64,000 nt of DNA from Pseudomonadota bacterium. GTDB taxonomy: Bacteria; Pseudomonadota; Gammaproteobacteria; Competibacterales; Competibacteraceae. Shown piece by piece: positions 26,160 through 35,113 of the stretch. Every line of letters begins with the position of its first letter. Positions within the stretch are counted from its first letter, which is position 1. The notes below the pieces were generated by a model. That model was not told the origin of the DNA. It did not search any database and worked only from the letters and a program-made list of their open reading frames with translations. Made by a program: the position numbers and the translations under genes. The stretch is taken from the NCBI GenBank assembly GCA_022709365.1, contig JAKLIY010000002.1, forward strand, positions 62,001-126,000, written 5' to 3'.

Positions 26160-27686
26160 TTAGCGTTCACGTAATTCCCGCCGCAACACCTTGCCCGCCG
26201 CTGAAATGGGCAGCGCGGTGACGAACTCGACATGACGGGGAATTTTGTAGCGGGCTAATTGCTCGCCGAGATGGGTGAGCAACTCTTCAACGCTGGCGGC
26301 CAGATCCGGCTTGAGCACCACAAACGCCTTGCCGACTTCACCCCATTTCGCGTCGGGTACGCCGACCACGGCGCATTGAAACACTGCCGGGTGCCGGTAC
26401 AGCGCCGCTTCGATCTCTGCTGGATAGACGTTCTCGCCGCCGGAAATGAACATGTCCTTGAGCCGGTCGACGATGTAAAAATGCCAGTCCTCATCGTAAC
26501 GGGCCAAGTCGCCGGTGTGGAACCAGCCGTCTTCGTCGATGACCTCCGCCCAAGCAGCGGCGTTGTTGAAATAGCCGGAAGCGATGCTCGGCCCTTTCAA
26601 CACCAGTTCGCCGACTTCGTTCGGACCCAGTGGCCGATTTTCGGAATTCACGATCCGGGCGTCGATGTAGAAATTGGGCCGACCGATGCTGCCAGCCTTG
26701 CGAATCGCATCTTCCGGGGCCAGGGCGAACAGACCGGGACCAAACTCGGTCATGCCGAAACCCTGCTTGAACCGGATGCCTTTTTCACGGGTGTACTGTT
26801 CGACCAGCGGCACCGGCAGTGGTGCACCACCGCTGGTGCAAAAGCGCAGTGCGCTTAAATCCGCATTTGCCCAAGCCTTAGCCTGGGTGAGCATCTGGTA
26901 CATGGCGGGCACCGCAGCGAAGATCGTCGCCCGTTCCCGCTGGAGCAGCTCCAACACTCGCTCTGGATCGAAGCGCTTCAACAACACCGTCGTTCCGCCC
27001 ATGATGACCTGTGGCAGGGTATAAACGAATAGCCCGCCGACATGAAACATTGGAAAAACATTCAAGTACACATCGTTGCGGTTAACATCGTGGATGACGC
27101 TGTTCAGGCCGTTCCAAGCGATTTGCCGGTGGCTGATCTGCGCGCCCTTGGGCAGGCCGGTGGTGCCGCCGGTGAAGACAATGGCCGCGATGTCCTCTTC
27201 GACCAGCGTTTCACAGGTGCGAGGCGTCGTTGACGCAGCAGCCAGCAATTCGTTGAAATCCCGGCTGCCGGGAATACCGGGACCGTCCAAGTGAATCCAA
27301 TGCTGCACAGAGGAATCCGCTTGCGCCAGTTCGGCCACGCTGTCTCTGAAAGCGTCATCGTAAATCAGCACGGTCGGCGTGACCTCGGCGAGAATCTGTT
27401 GCAATTCTCGCCAGTGCAGCCGCCAGTTCAGGGCGGTGTGAATCGCGCCCAGTTTCCCGCAAGCGAACAGGACATCGAGATGTTCAACGCCATCCAGCGC
27501 CAGCATCGCCACCCGGTCACCGTGGCCGACGCCAGCGAGATTCGCTAGTCCATTGGCGAGCCGGTTGGCCCGCTCGTTCAATTGAGCATAGGTCAGCCGC
27601 AACTCCGGAGTTTTGCCTGCATCCACGACCGCCAGCGCTTCCGGGCTGTAGATCGTCCGCCGGCCTAGATAATCGCCGATGTACAT
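26160..27686 (-). CDS. Acyl-CoA synthetase (AMP-forming, FadD-like)
   Basis: A 508-residue ANL superfamily ligase that activates a carboxylic acid as acyl-AMP and then acyl-CoA. AMP-binding motif FTGGTTGLPKGAQISH (about 171-186), GFGMTEFGPG (about 315), GWFHTGDLARYDE (about 395), and the C-terminal Lys motif PISAAGKVLRREL (Lys about 502). The compact size and the MFHVGGLFVYTLP segment fit fatty-acid or aromatic-acid ligases. It is the last gene of a minus-strand run after the superoxide dismutase gene (27-bp gap) and ends 28 bp from the convergent kinase gene. Substrate chain length cannot be told. Confidence 0.88.
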   Translation of the reverse strand: MYIGDYLGRRTIYSPEALAVVDAGKTPELRLTYAQLNERANRLANGLANLAGVGHGDRVAMLALDGVEHLDVLFACGKLGAIHTALNWRLHWRELQQILAEVTPTVLIYDDAFRDSVAELAQADSSVQHWIHLDGPGIPGSRDFNELLAAASTTPRTCETLVEEDIAAIVFTGGTTGLPKGAQISHRQIAWNGLNSVIHDVNRNDVYLNVFPMFHVGGLFVYTLPQVIMGGTTVLLKRFDPERVLELLQRERATIFAAVPAMYQMLTQAKAWANADLSALRFCTSGGAPLPVPLVEQYTREKGIRFKQGFGMTEFGPGLFALAPEDAIRKAGSIGRPNFYIDARIVNSENRPLGPNEVGELVLKGPSIASGYFNNAAAWAEVIDEDGWFHTGDLARYDEDWHFYIVDRLKDMFISGGENVYPAEIEAALYRHPAVFQCAVVGVPDAKWGEVGKAFVVLKPDLAASVEELLTHLGEQLARYKIPRHVEFVTALPISAAGKVLRRELRER

Positions 27687-27713
27687 TCGCCTTCCTCATT
27701 CGAATCGCTGGAA

Positions 27714-28439
27714 TTACGCCGCCAGGTTCTGCGCAGCGAATTCCCAGTTGATCAGGTGATCCAGCACGGCAGCGACGTAGTCAGCCCGCCGGTTCTGGTA
27801 ATCCAGATAGTAGGCATGTTCCCAAACGTCAATCGTCAGTAGCGGTTTTTGGCCGTGGACCATGGGGGTATCCGCGTTGCCGGTTTTAACGACCGCCAGC
27901 TTGTCATTGTCCTTCACCAGCCAGGCCCAGCCACTGCCAAACTGGCTGACGGCAGCTTTGGCGAACTCGGTTTTAAATTTTTCGAAATCGCCAAAATCCT
28001 TGTCGATTTGTTCGGCCAATGCGCCGGTGGGTTTGCCGCCGCCCTTGGGCCGCAAACTGTTCCAATAGAACGTGTGATTCCAGACCTGCGCGGCATTATT
28101 GAAGATGGCGACTTGATTGACCTTGCCAGCAGTCGCTTTGATGACGGTTTCCAATGATTGATCCGCCAGTGGCGTGTCAAGGACCAGCGTGTTGAGGTTA
28201 TTGACGTAGCCCTGATGATGCTTGCCGTAGTGGAAACCGAGGGTATTCGCCGAAATCTGGGGGCTTAATGCATCTTCAGGCCAGGGCAGGGGCGGCAGGG
28301 TAAAAGGACCGCTGGCGGCGGCGTGGACGAGGTGGGGTTTAACCAGGCTGGATAAAGCGAATGCGGCGGAGCCTGCAGCCAGGACGGTCATAAATTGGCG
28401 GCGATTCGGATGGGATGCGAACAGAGCGGTTTCAGACAT
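27714..28439 (-). CDS. sodB: Superoxide dismutase (Fe/Mn) with Tat signal
   Basis: A 241-residue protein from ATG 28439 with AAGGA upstream. It begins with a twin-arginine signal ([23 protein letters not shown]), so export as a folded metalloprotein is likely. The mature part is a complete Fe/Mn-[19 protein letters not shown] (metal His), [13 protein letters not shown] (His), and [13 protein letters not shown] (Asp and His). The Gly/Gln pattern near [13 protein letters not shown] leans to iron but is not decisive. The longer upstream frame overlaps the nucleotidase gene end and is not used. Confidence 0.9.
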   Translation of the reverse strand: MSETALFASHPNRRQFMTVLAAGSAAFALSSLVKPHLVHAAASGPFTLPPLPWPEDALSPQISANTLGFHYGKHHQGYVNNLNTLVLDTPLADQSLETVIKATAGKVNQVAIFNNAAQVWNHTFYWNSLRPKGGGKPTGALAEQIDKDFGDFEKFKTEFAKAAVSQFGSGWAWLVKDNDKLAVVKTGNADTPMVHGQKPLLTIDVWEHAYYLDYQNRRADYVAAVLDHLINWEFAAQNLAA

Positions 28440-28470
28440 GGCGACATCCTTAAGGGTCAGGGGCTGAGGA

Positions 28471-30213
28471 CTATTGTGCAACGATTCGTCCTTTAATGTT
28501 TCGTATGACTGGCGAACGGGTCTTGAATTCCTCAACCAGTAAATCCAGTTCCAGAAGGCCGGTGTCGCGGCAATAAGCACCACTGACGCAAGCGTTCTTG
28601 AACATCGTGTAAGCGTCGCCGCCGCCAGCGATGAAGCTGTTGGTCGCGATCCGGTAAGTCGCCGTCAAATCCACCGGGCCGCTGTTGACTGTCAATTCGG
28701 TCACACGACCTTCAGACCGCAGCGCGCCAGTGCAGGGCAGGTTCGCACAATAGCGAAGCTTCAATCCGGCGACTTGCGGGAAAGCGCCAGCGCCCGGTTG
28801 GGCAACACCGTGATCGAGCGCGGCGACCAGCGCTTCGCCCTTGAGGTCTGTCACGGTCAGGGTATTGCCGAACGGCAACACATTCAGCGCGTTCTCGAAC
28901 GTGATATCGCCAAGGTTCAGACTGGCGCGGATCGCGCCGCCGTTGACGAGGGCCGCGACGGCCTGGTCGGATCGGGCGGCGGATGCCAGCAGGACATCGG
29001 CAATCAGATTACCCAGCGGCATTTCCCGGGTGCGGACGCCGGGTTCGCGGCTGCCGTCGAAAAATATCCCGGCCTGACCGACGATGATGTTGGCAAAACG
29101 GTTTACCGGTTCGCGATAAACTGCAACCTGGTCTTTGATCGTGAGTTCTTCCGGTGCGGCCTGTTGGCGACAATCCATCGCGCCGTTGGCGAATTCGCAA
29201 CCGCGTATGAAGATCGGCTGGCCCCGCCAACTTTGGGCGACGCCGCGTTCATCGAAATCGACCCTGATCTGACCCAGCCAGCGTCCCCATTCGTAAGCGC
29301 TGACGATCAGCACCGGTTCACCGTCTTGTGCGTTCACGACGGTGGGATACGGACCCTTGACCCGTGCGCCTTGGCCGGAAGCGACAGCTTCGACGGTGGA
29401 CGGATCGCCGAGCAGAGCGTGATCATGGCCGGAGATGATCACATCCACGCCGCTCAGTTGCCGTGCGTTTTCCACATCCACCGGATAGCCGTAGTGCGAA
29501 AGCAGAATGATCTTGTTGACGCCCTGCGCGATCAGTCGGTCGGCTTCCGTTTGAACGCTGGCGATGTAATCGAGAAAGCGCAGGTTGGGGCCGGGGCTGG
29601 AGGCGGTGGGCGTTTCGTCGGTGACGATGCCGAGAATGCCGAAGCGTTCGCCGCCGCGTTCTAGCACCACACTGGGACGGAACAGCCCGGACAGCGCGGG
29701 TTCGCGGGAGGCGTCGATGTTGGTAACGATCATCGGCGGCCGCAACTTTTCCGTGGGATAGGCAGCGTCAGCGATGATCACCGGTTCGCCACGCAAGGTC
29801 CGCCCCAGTTCCACCGGTCCCATGTCGAATTCGTGGTTGCCCAGGGTCACGGCATCGTAGCCGAGCGCATTCAGCGCCATGACTTCCGCCGAGCCTTTCC
29901 AGGTGTTGTAAAAAATGGTTCCCTGAAAATTATCGCCGGCATCCAGCAATAGCACGTATGGTTCGCTGGCGCGGATTTGGTCAATCAGCGTCTTGCGGCG
30001 GGCGATGCCGCCCTGTTGCGGTCCCGCGTTGCTGGCAGACAGTTCATTATCGCGGGGGAAGGCTTCCAGACGGCTATGTGTGTCGTTGGTGTGGAGGATC
30101 GTGACCGTGAACGGTCGGTGACCAATGGAATTGTCGCTGGGTCCATTGCAGGCGGTCAGGCCGACGCTGAGCAGCGTCAGCGCCAGGATTGAAAACCGTC
30201 GGTTTTTGCGCAT
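28471..30213 (-). CDS. 5'-nucleotidase / bifunctional metallophosphatase, lipoprotein
   Basis: A 580-residue protein with a lipoprotein signal peptide (SVGLTAC, Cys about 22), so anchored on the periplasmic side. The calcineurin-type metallophosphatase domain has [14 protein letters not shown] (about 37), [24 protein letters not shown] and [10 protein letters not shown]. The C-terminal 5'-nucleotidase domain (about 370-540) contains [27 protein letters not shown] and GGDAY. It hydrolyses nucleotides, nucleotide sugars or cyclic nucleotides. It is first of a run with the superoxide dismutase and ligase genes (31-bp gap). Confidence 0.9.
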   Translation of the reverse strand: MRKNRRFSILALTLLSVGLTACNGPSDNSIGHRPFTVTILHTNDTHSRLEAFPRDNELSASNAGPQQGGIARRKTLIDQIRASEPYVLLLDAGDNFQGTIFYNTWKGSAEVMALNALGYDAVTLGNHEFDMGPVELGRTLRGEPVIIADAAYPTEKLRPPMIVTNIDASREPALSGLFRPSVVLERGGERFGILGIVTDETPTASSPGPNLRFLDYIASVQTEADRLIAQGVNKIILLSHYGYPVDVENARQLSGVDVIISGHDHALLGDPSTVEAVASGQGARVKGPYPTVVNAQDGEPVLIVSAYEWGRWLGQIRVDFDERGVAQSWRGQPIFIRGCEFANGAMDCRQQAAPEELTIKDQVAVYREPVNRFANIIVGQAGIFFDGSREPGVRTREMPLGNLIADVLLASAARSDQAVAALVNGGAIRASLNLGDITFENALNVLPFGNTLTVTDLKGEALVAALDHGVAQPGAGAFPQVAGLKLRYCANLPCTGALRSEGRVTELTVNSGPVDLTATYRIATNSFIAGGGDAYTMFKNACVSGAYCRDTGLLELDLLVEEFKTRSPVIRNIKGRIVAQ

Positions 30214-30271
30214 GTCGGGACTGGGGACATTCGTTGTTTTCGGTCCGTCCAGTATAGCCCCGCACAGTCTC

Positions 30272-31483
30272 TTATTCGTGCCTGAGCGCCTCGATGGGAT
30301 CGAGCCGAGCGGCGCGGCGGGCGGGGAAATAGCCGAAGAGCACGCCGATGGCCGCCGAGAACAGGAACGCCAGCAGATTGATCCCTGGATCGAACAGAAA
30401 GGGTACCTGCATGATCTTCGCCAGCCCGACCGAGGCCAGCGTCGCCAAAACGATGCCGACGATCCCCCCCAGCGCCGACAGTGCTACTGCCTCGACCAGG
30501 AATTGCAACAGCACCTCTCGCTCCAGCGCGCCGATGGCCAGGCGGATGCCGATCTCGCGGGTGCGCTCGGTCACCGACACCAGCATGATGTTCATGATGC
30601 CGATACCGCCCACCAGCAGGCTGACCGCCGCCACCGCGCCCAGCAGCGTGGTCATGACCTTGGTGGTGCCAGTCAGGGTCTCCGCGATCTGCCGGGTGTC
30701 GAGGATGGAAAAATTGTCGTCCTCGTTGGTAGCGATCTTGCGGCGCTCGCGCAGCAGCGACCGTAAATCCGCCATGACCTGATCGGTGCGGGAACTGTCC
30801 ACCACCGAGACCAGCAAGGTGTTGACGTCCTGATTGCCGGTCAGTCGCCGTTGCAGGGTGCGCAGCGGGATTACGAGGGTGTCGTCTTGGTCCATACCCA
30901 TGGCCGACTGGCCCTTGGACGCCAGCACGCCGATGATTTCACAGGAAAAATTGCTGATCCGCAACTCGGCGCCGACCGCGGGTTGCTGACCGAACAGTTG
31001 CTTGCGCACCGTTTCGCCGATCACGCAGACCGCCTTGCCGGCGCGCTGCTCGGATTCCGTGAATACGCGCCCGTCCGCCAGCCGCCAGTTGCCCACGGTG
31101 AAATAGGCGTCGGTGCTGCCAGTGACGGCGGTGGACCAGTTGTTCGCCCCGTACACCACGGTCACCGACCGGTTGGTGCTGGGAGCGACGGCGTTGAGGC
31201 CGCTGATCTGGGTTTGAATTGCCTCGGCGTCGCTCACCTTGAATCGGGGCACGCCTGCTGAATCCCGGCCCGGCCCGAGCCGTTGACCGGGCCGCACCAT
31301 CACCAGATTGCTGCCGAGGCTGGCGATCTGGTCCGATACCACGCGGGTCGCGCCGTTGCCGAGCGTCACCATAGTGATCACCGCGCTGACGCCGATCACG
31401 ATGCCGAGAATGGTCAGAAACGACCGCAGCAGATTGCGTCGAATCGCACGCAGAGCCAACAGAATACTGCTCCAGAACATCAA
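30272..31483 (-). CDS. ABC transporter permease, MacB-like
   Basis: A 403-residue protein with one N-terminal helix, a periplasmic MacB-type domain (about residues 45-250) and three C-terminal helices of the FtsX fold (VAAVSLLVGGIGIMNIMLVSVTERTREIG, ILATLASVGLAKI region, LFSAAIGVLFGYFPARRAARLDPIEALRHE). This mechanotransmission type of transporter works with a membrane-fusion protein and an outer-membrane channel. It overlaps the ATPase gene by four bases and is the last of four coupled minus-strand genes. Confidence 0.88.
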   Translation of the reverse strand: MMFWSSILLALRAIRRNLLRSFLTILGIVIGVSAVITMVTLGNGATRVVSDQIASLGSNLVMVRPGQRLGPGRDSAGVPRFKVSDAEAIQTQISGLNAVAPSTNRSVTVVYGANNWSTAVTGSTDAYFTVGNWRLADGRVFTESEQRAGKAVCVIGETVRKQLFGQQPAVGAELRISNFSCEIIGVLASKGQSAMGMDQDDTLVIPLRTLQRRLTGNQDVNTLLVSVVDSSRTDQVMADLRSLLRERRKIATNEDDNFSILDTRQIAETLTGTTKVMTTLLGAVAAVSLLVGGIGIMNIMLVSVTERTREIGIRLAIGALEREVLLQFLVEAVALSALGGIVGIVLATLASVGLAKIMQVPFLFDPGINLLAFLFSAAIGVLFGYFPARRAARLDPIEALRHE

Positions 31484-32310
31484 TGCCTCTCCCCGTTGCG
31501 GTGGTCCGCATCCACCCGACCGTCCAGAAAGTGGATAATGCGTTTGGCGTAGCGCGCCATGTCGGGTTCGTGGGTCACCATCAGTACGGTGATGCCCCGG
31601 TCGCGGTTCAGCGCCACCAGCAGGTCCATGATTTCGTGGCTGCGCTGGGTGTCGAGATTGCCGGTCGGTTCATCGGCCAGCAGGATGGTGGGGCTGGTGA
31701 CGATGGCGCGGGCGATGGCGACCCGTTGTTGCTGGCCGCCAGACAGTTCGGCGGGCGTGTGCTTCTCCCATTGCCGCAATCCAACCGCGTCGAGCGCCTC
31801 GCGCGCCCGTGCGTGGCGTGCGGCGCGCGGTTCGCCCCGGTAGACGAGAGGCAGTTCGACGTTTTCCAGCGCGGTAGTTCGGGCCAGCAGGTTGAAACCC
31901 TGAAATACGAAGCCGAGGTAATAACGGCGCAGCAGGGCGCGCTGGTTGCGGGACAGTTGCTCGACGTGCAGACCGCGAAACACATAGGACCCAGAGGTTG
32001 GGTTGTCCAAACAGCCGAGGATGTTCATCGCGGTGGACTTGCCGGAGCCGCTCGGCCCCATGACTGCGACGAATTCGCCCGGCTCGATGCACAGGTTCAC
32101 CCCGCGCAAGGCTTGGAATTCCGCCGTGCCCTGCCCGTAAACTTTGGTCACCTCCCGTAACTCAATCAGCGGTGCATGCGGTAATGGTTTGTCCCCCTCC
32201 CCCCAACCCCCCCCCACGGGGGGAGGGGGGGTATCACAACTCACCGTTTCACAGAACCCCCTCTCCCCTTGTGGGGGAGGGCCGGGGTGGGGGGTATAAG
32301 CAGTGTTCAT
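31480..32310 (-). CDS. ABC transporter ATP-binding protein, MacB/LolD type, with repeat-encoded N-terminus
   Basis: A 276-residue ATPase: Walker [11 protein letters not shown]-loop FVFQGFNLL, signature [14 protein letters not shown], Walker [13 protein letters not shown], and MVTHEPDMARYA. The start is ATG 32310, overlapping the adaptor gene by ATGA. The first ~45 residues (MNTAYTPHPGPPPQGERG...TPPPPVGGGWGEGDK) are encoded by the composite palindromic repeat at 32192-32296, and the normal domain begins only at LIELREVTKVYG. Since no start codon lies in frame after the repeat, either the ribosome uses the overlapped ATG and makes the odd tail, or an upstream fusion is made. Confidence 0.88.
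   Translation of the reverse strand: MNTAYTPHPGPPPQGERGFCETVSCDTPPPPVGGGWGEGDKPLPHAPLIELREVTKVYGQGTAEFQALRGVNLCIEPGEFVAVMGPSGSGKSTAMNILGCLDNPTSGSYVFRGLHVEQLSRNQRALLRRYYLGFVFQGFNLLARTTALENVELPLVYRGEPRAARHARAREALDAVGLRQWEKHTPAELSGGQQQRVAIARAIVTSPTILLADEPTGNLDTQRSHEIMDLLVALNRDRGITVLMVTHEPDMARYAKRIIHFLDGRVDADHRNGERH
32192..32296. repeat. Composite G/C-tract palindromic repeat, copy B
   Basis: The same two-palindrome layout as at 19711-19799, with CCCCCTCC..CACGGGGGGAGGGGGG, about 30 bp containing CACCGTTTCACAG, then CCCCTCTCCCCTTGTGGGGGAGGG..GGGGTGGGGGG. Here it lies inside the 5' coding part of the ATPase gene, translated on the minus strand as TPHPGPPPQGERG and TPPPPVGGGWGEG. Confidence 0.75.
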
Positions 32311-33617
32311 GGCGTTGTCCCCAAACTGGCGGTAATGACCGGCAAGCCCGGCTCCAATCCCTCGCCCGTCACCTCGGTCAGGCGGCCATCGCTGCTGCCG
32401 ACGGTCACCGACACGGCGATCGGCTGACCGTCGCGTAATATCCAAATCTGCCGCGCCGCGCTCCTGGCGCCCCTGGCGTTCCCGGATTGTCGCCTGGGCA
32501 CCAGACTCCGGGGAGGACGGGGCAACAGGCTGGCCACCAGTCCTCCGCCGCCGCTGGACTGGGCTTCTGGCGGTGGTGGCGGTGTGAAGCGCAGCGCCGC
32601 GTTCGGGACCAGCAGCACGTTTTCCCGTTCGGTGGTGACGATTTCCGCCGTCGCGGTCATGCCGGGCCGCAGGCTGAGATCGTCGTTGTCCACGTTGAGA
32701 ATGGTCTTGTAGGTCACCACGTTGTTCACCGTCTCCGCCCCGAACCGCACCAGACTGATGCGGGCGGGATAGCTCCGGTTGGGATAGGCGTCCACGGTGA
32801 ACGCAGCCGACTGCCCATCGTGCACTTGGCCGACATCGGCTTCATCCACATCCACTTGTAATTCCATTTGCGCCAGGTTTTCGGCCAGGGTGAACAACAC
32901 TGGTGCTTGCAGCGAGGCGGCCACGGTCTGTCCCGGCTCCACTTTGCGTTGGAGCACCACGCCGTCGATGGGCGAACGGATGGACGCCTTGGTCAGATCG
33001 GTTTCGTTGGAGCGCAACGTGGCGCGCGCCTCCTCGACCGCCGCCCGCGCGCCGGCCTCATCCGCGACCGCGCGATCCACCATCGCCTCGGCCGTTTCCA
33101 GTTCCGTCGGCGCGGGCACCTTGCCGCCGCTCAGCTTGGCGACCTGCCGCAACCGCCCCAGATTGGCGCGGGTTTCCTTGACGGTCGCCACGGTCTGCAA
33201 TACCTTGGCCTCGACCGACGCGAGCGCGGCTCTGGATTTCGCGCTCTGATCCCGCAGCTTGGCGATATCCAGCCGTGCCAGAACCTGACCCTTGCTCAGC
33301 CGGTCGTTGTCGTCCACCAATACCGCTTCGATGGTGCCAGACAATTCGCTGCCGACATCCACCTGATTGACCGGCGCCAGCTTGCCGGTCGCCGATACGG
33401 TGACCCGCAGGTTGCCCCGGCTGAGCGGTTCGGTCTGGTACTGCGGCGCGGCGTTAGCGTCGGGACCGGATCGGAACCACAGGAACCCGCCGGCAGCCAG
33501 CCCAGCCAACACGGCGAGCGCGACCAGCCAGCGGAGTATGCGGAAGCGACTGCGTGCCGGCTCCGAACCGATGATTTTCGCCAGTTCGGCATCCGCGATA
33601 GAGGGAGTGTTGCTCAT
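32307..33617 (-). CDS. HlyD/MacA-type periplasmic adaptor
   Basis: A 436-residue membrane-fusion protein. N-terminal cytoplasmic stretch and one helix (about 28-48), barrel-sandwich segment SRGNLRVTVSATGKLAPVNQVDVGSELSGTI, a long coiled-coil hairpin (about 120-215), then SIRSPIDGVVLQRKVEPGQTVAASLQ and the beta-barrel and membrane-proximal domains. It bridges the inner-membrane ABC pump and an outer-membrane channel. It overlaps both neighbours by four bases (ATGA), showing tight translational coupling. Its C-terminal region has a Gly/Arg-rich insert (SSGGGGLVASLLPRPPRSLVPRR) that is unusual. Confidence 0.9.
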   Translation of the reverse strand: MSNTPSIADAELAKIIGSEPARSRFRILRWLVALAVLAGLAAGGFLWFRSGPDANAAPQYQTEPLSRGNLRVTVSATGKLAPVNQVDVGSELSGTIEAVLVDDNDRLSKGQVLARLDIAKLRDQSAKSRAALASVEAKVLQTVATVKETRANLGRLRQVAKLSGGKVPAPTELETAEAMVDRAVADEAGARAAVEEARATLRSNETDLTKASIRSPIDGVVLQRKVEPGQTVAASLQAPVLFTLAENLAQMELQVDVDEADVGQVHDGQSAAFTVDAYPNRSYPARISLVRFGAETVNNVVTYKTILNVDNDDLSLRPGMTATAEIVTTERENVLLVPNAALRFTPPPPPEAQSSGGGGLVASLLPRPPRSLVPRRQSGNARGARSAARQIWILRDGQPIAVSVTVGSSDGRLTEVTGEGLEPGLPVITASLGTTP

Positions 33618-35077
33618 GGCGATGTTCCTGCCGCGACGGTGGCGATCGGGTTGGCGGGCGTCGGCGACCAGCCGCCGCCTAGGGCCTTGTAAAGTTGAAT
33701 CAGCGTCTTGACGCCATCGGCTTCACTGAGCGTGAGCTTGTCTTCGACGGTCAGCACGGTGCGTTCCGTATCCAGCACCGTCTGGAAATCGCTGAGGCCG
33801 GTGCTGTAACGGTCGCGGGCCAACCGGGCGGCCAGGCGGGCGGCTTGCAGGGCTTCGCGCAGATTGTCTTGCCGCTGAAGGGTGTTGGCGAGGGCGGCCA
33901 GCGCGTTCTCGACCTCGCCCAGCGCGTTCAGCACGGTGGCTTCGTAGTTGATCAGAGCCTGCTCCTGCACGGCGGTCTGAATGTTGACCTGCTGGCGGAT
34001 GCGCCCGGCGTCGAAAATCGGCGCGGCGACGCTACCCAGTACGCTCCCCGCCACCGCGTTACCGCTGGACAGGGCGCCAACGGTCAGCGCTTCCAGACTG
34101 AGCGACCCGCTCAAGCTGAAACTCGGATACGCCTGGGCTTCGACCACGCCGATCCGCGCGGTTTCCGCCGCCAGCGTGCGTTCCGCAACCTGCACGTCGG
34201 GCCGCTGGCGCAGCGCGTCGGCGGGAATGCCCACCGTCACCCGCGCCGGTATCCGGGGAATCCCGCCCGGTTGGGTCAATCGCTGGGCCAGGGTGCCGGG
34301 CTGTTGGCCGAGGAGGATGGCCAGGCGCTGTTCGGCCTCGGCGCGGCTGGTTTCGAGGCTGGGAATTTGCGCCTTGGTCTGCTCCAGATTGGCGCGAGCC
34401 TGTTCCACGTCCAGCGTGGTGGTCAACCCGGCCTGCGCCCGCCACTGGGTGAGTTGCAGGGTTTCGGTCTGCGAAGCGGCGTTGGCCTTGGCGATGGCCA
34501 GCGCCGCCTGAGAGGCGCGCAATTCCGTGTAATTCAACCCCACCTCGGCGACCAGTGAGACCTGAACATCGTACAGACTGGCCTGGCTGGCTTCCAAATT
34601 GGCCTGGGCGGCTTCCACGCCACGACGGAGACCACCGAACACGTCCAGTTCCCAACTGGCGTCGAACCCGGCGCTGAACCGGTTGGCTGTCCCCCCGCCG
34701 CCGGTTTCGCTGCTGGCTTTCACCCGCCGTCCATCCGCCGAACCGGAAACTGTCGGGAACAACTCCGCCCCGGCCAGGGCGCGGCGGGCGCGGGCCTCAC
34801 GCAATTTCGCTTGGGAGGCGCGGAGGTCGAGACTGCCTTGCAGGGCCTGTTCGATCAATCCGATCAGCGTCGGATCGTCGAGTTGTCGCCACCAAGTCGC
34901 CAGATCTTTCGGCACGGTTGGCGCGACGACAACCTCGGCCGCCGCCGCGCCCCGCCAAGTTACCGGTGCCGCCAGTTCGGGCGTGGCGTAGTTCGGGCCG
35001 ACCGCCGCGCAGCCGGATAGCAGCAGGGCCACCAGTAGCGGGGCGGGGATTACGGGAAAAGGCGATTTCATCTTCAT
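33614..35077 (-). CDS. Outer-membrane efflux lipoprotein, NodT family
   Basis: A 487-residue TolC-like outer-membrane factor. The lipoprotein signal peptide ends at LLLSGCAAVGPNYATPEL (Cys about 23), the typical NodT start. Two OEP domains follow with the usual repeats (LDLRASQAKLREARARRALAGAELFPTVSGSA and the second-half LARDRYSTGLSDFQTVLDTERTVLTVEDKLTLSEADGVKTLIQLYKALGGGW). First gene of the four-gene efflux operon OMF-adaptor-ATPase-permease, with the adaptor start inside its stop codon region. Exported substrate unknown: macrolides, peptides or siderophores are usual for MacAB-type systems. Confidence 0.92.
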   Translation of the reverse strand: MKMKSPFPVIPAPLLVALLLSGCAAVGPNYATPELAAPVTWRGAAAAEVVVAPTVPKDLATWWRQLDDPTLIGLIEQALQGSLDLRASQAKLREARARRALAGAELFPTVSGSADGRRVKASSETGGGGTANRFSAGFDASWELDVFGGLRRGVEAAQANLEASQASLYDVQVSLVAEVGLNYTELRASQAALAIAKANAASQTETLQLTQWRAQAGLTTTLDVEQARANLEQTKAQIPSLETSRAEAEQRLAILLGQQPGTLAQRLTQPGGIPRIPARVTVGIPADALRQRPDVQVAERTLAAETARIGVVEAQAYPSFSLSGSLSLEALTVGALSSGNAVAGSVLGSVAAPIFDAGRIRQQVNIQTAVQEQALINYEATVLNALGEVENALAALANTLQRQDNLREALQAARLAARLARDRYSTGLSDFQTVLDTERTVLTVEDKLTLSEADGVKTLIQLYKALGGGWSPTPANPIATVAAGTSP

Positions 35078-35113
35078 GTTCCTGGTCGCAACAGGACCCG
35101 ATCAGAGAGAGCC

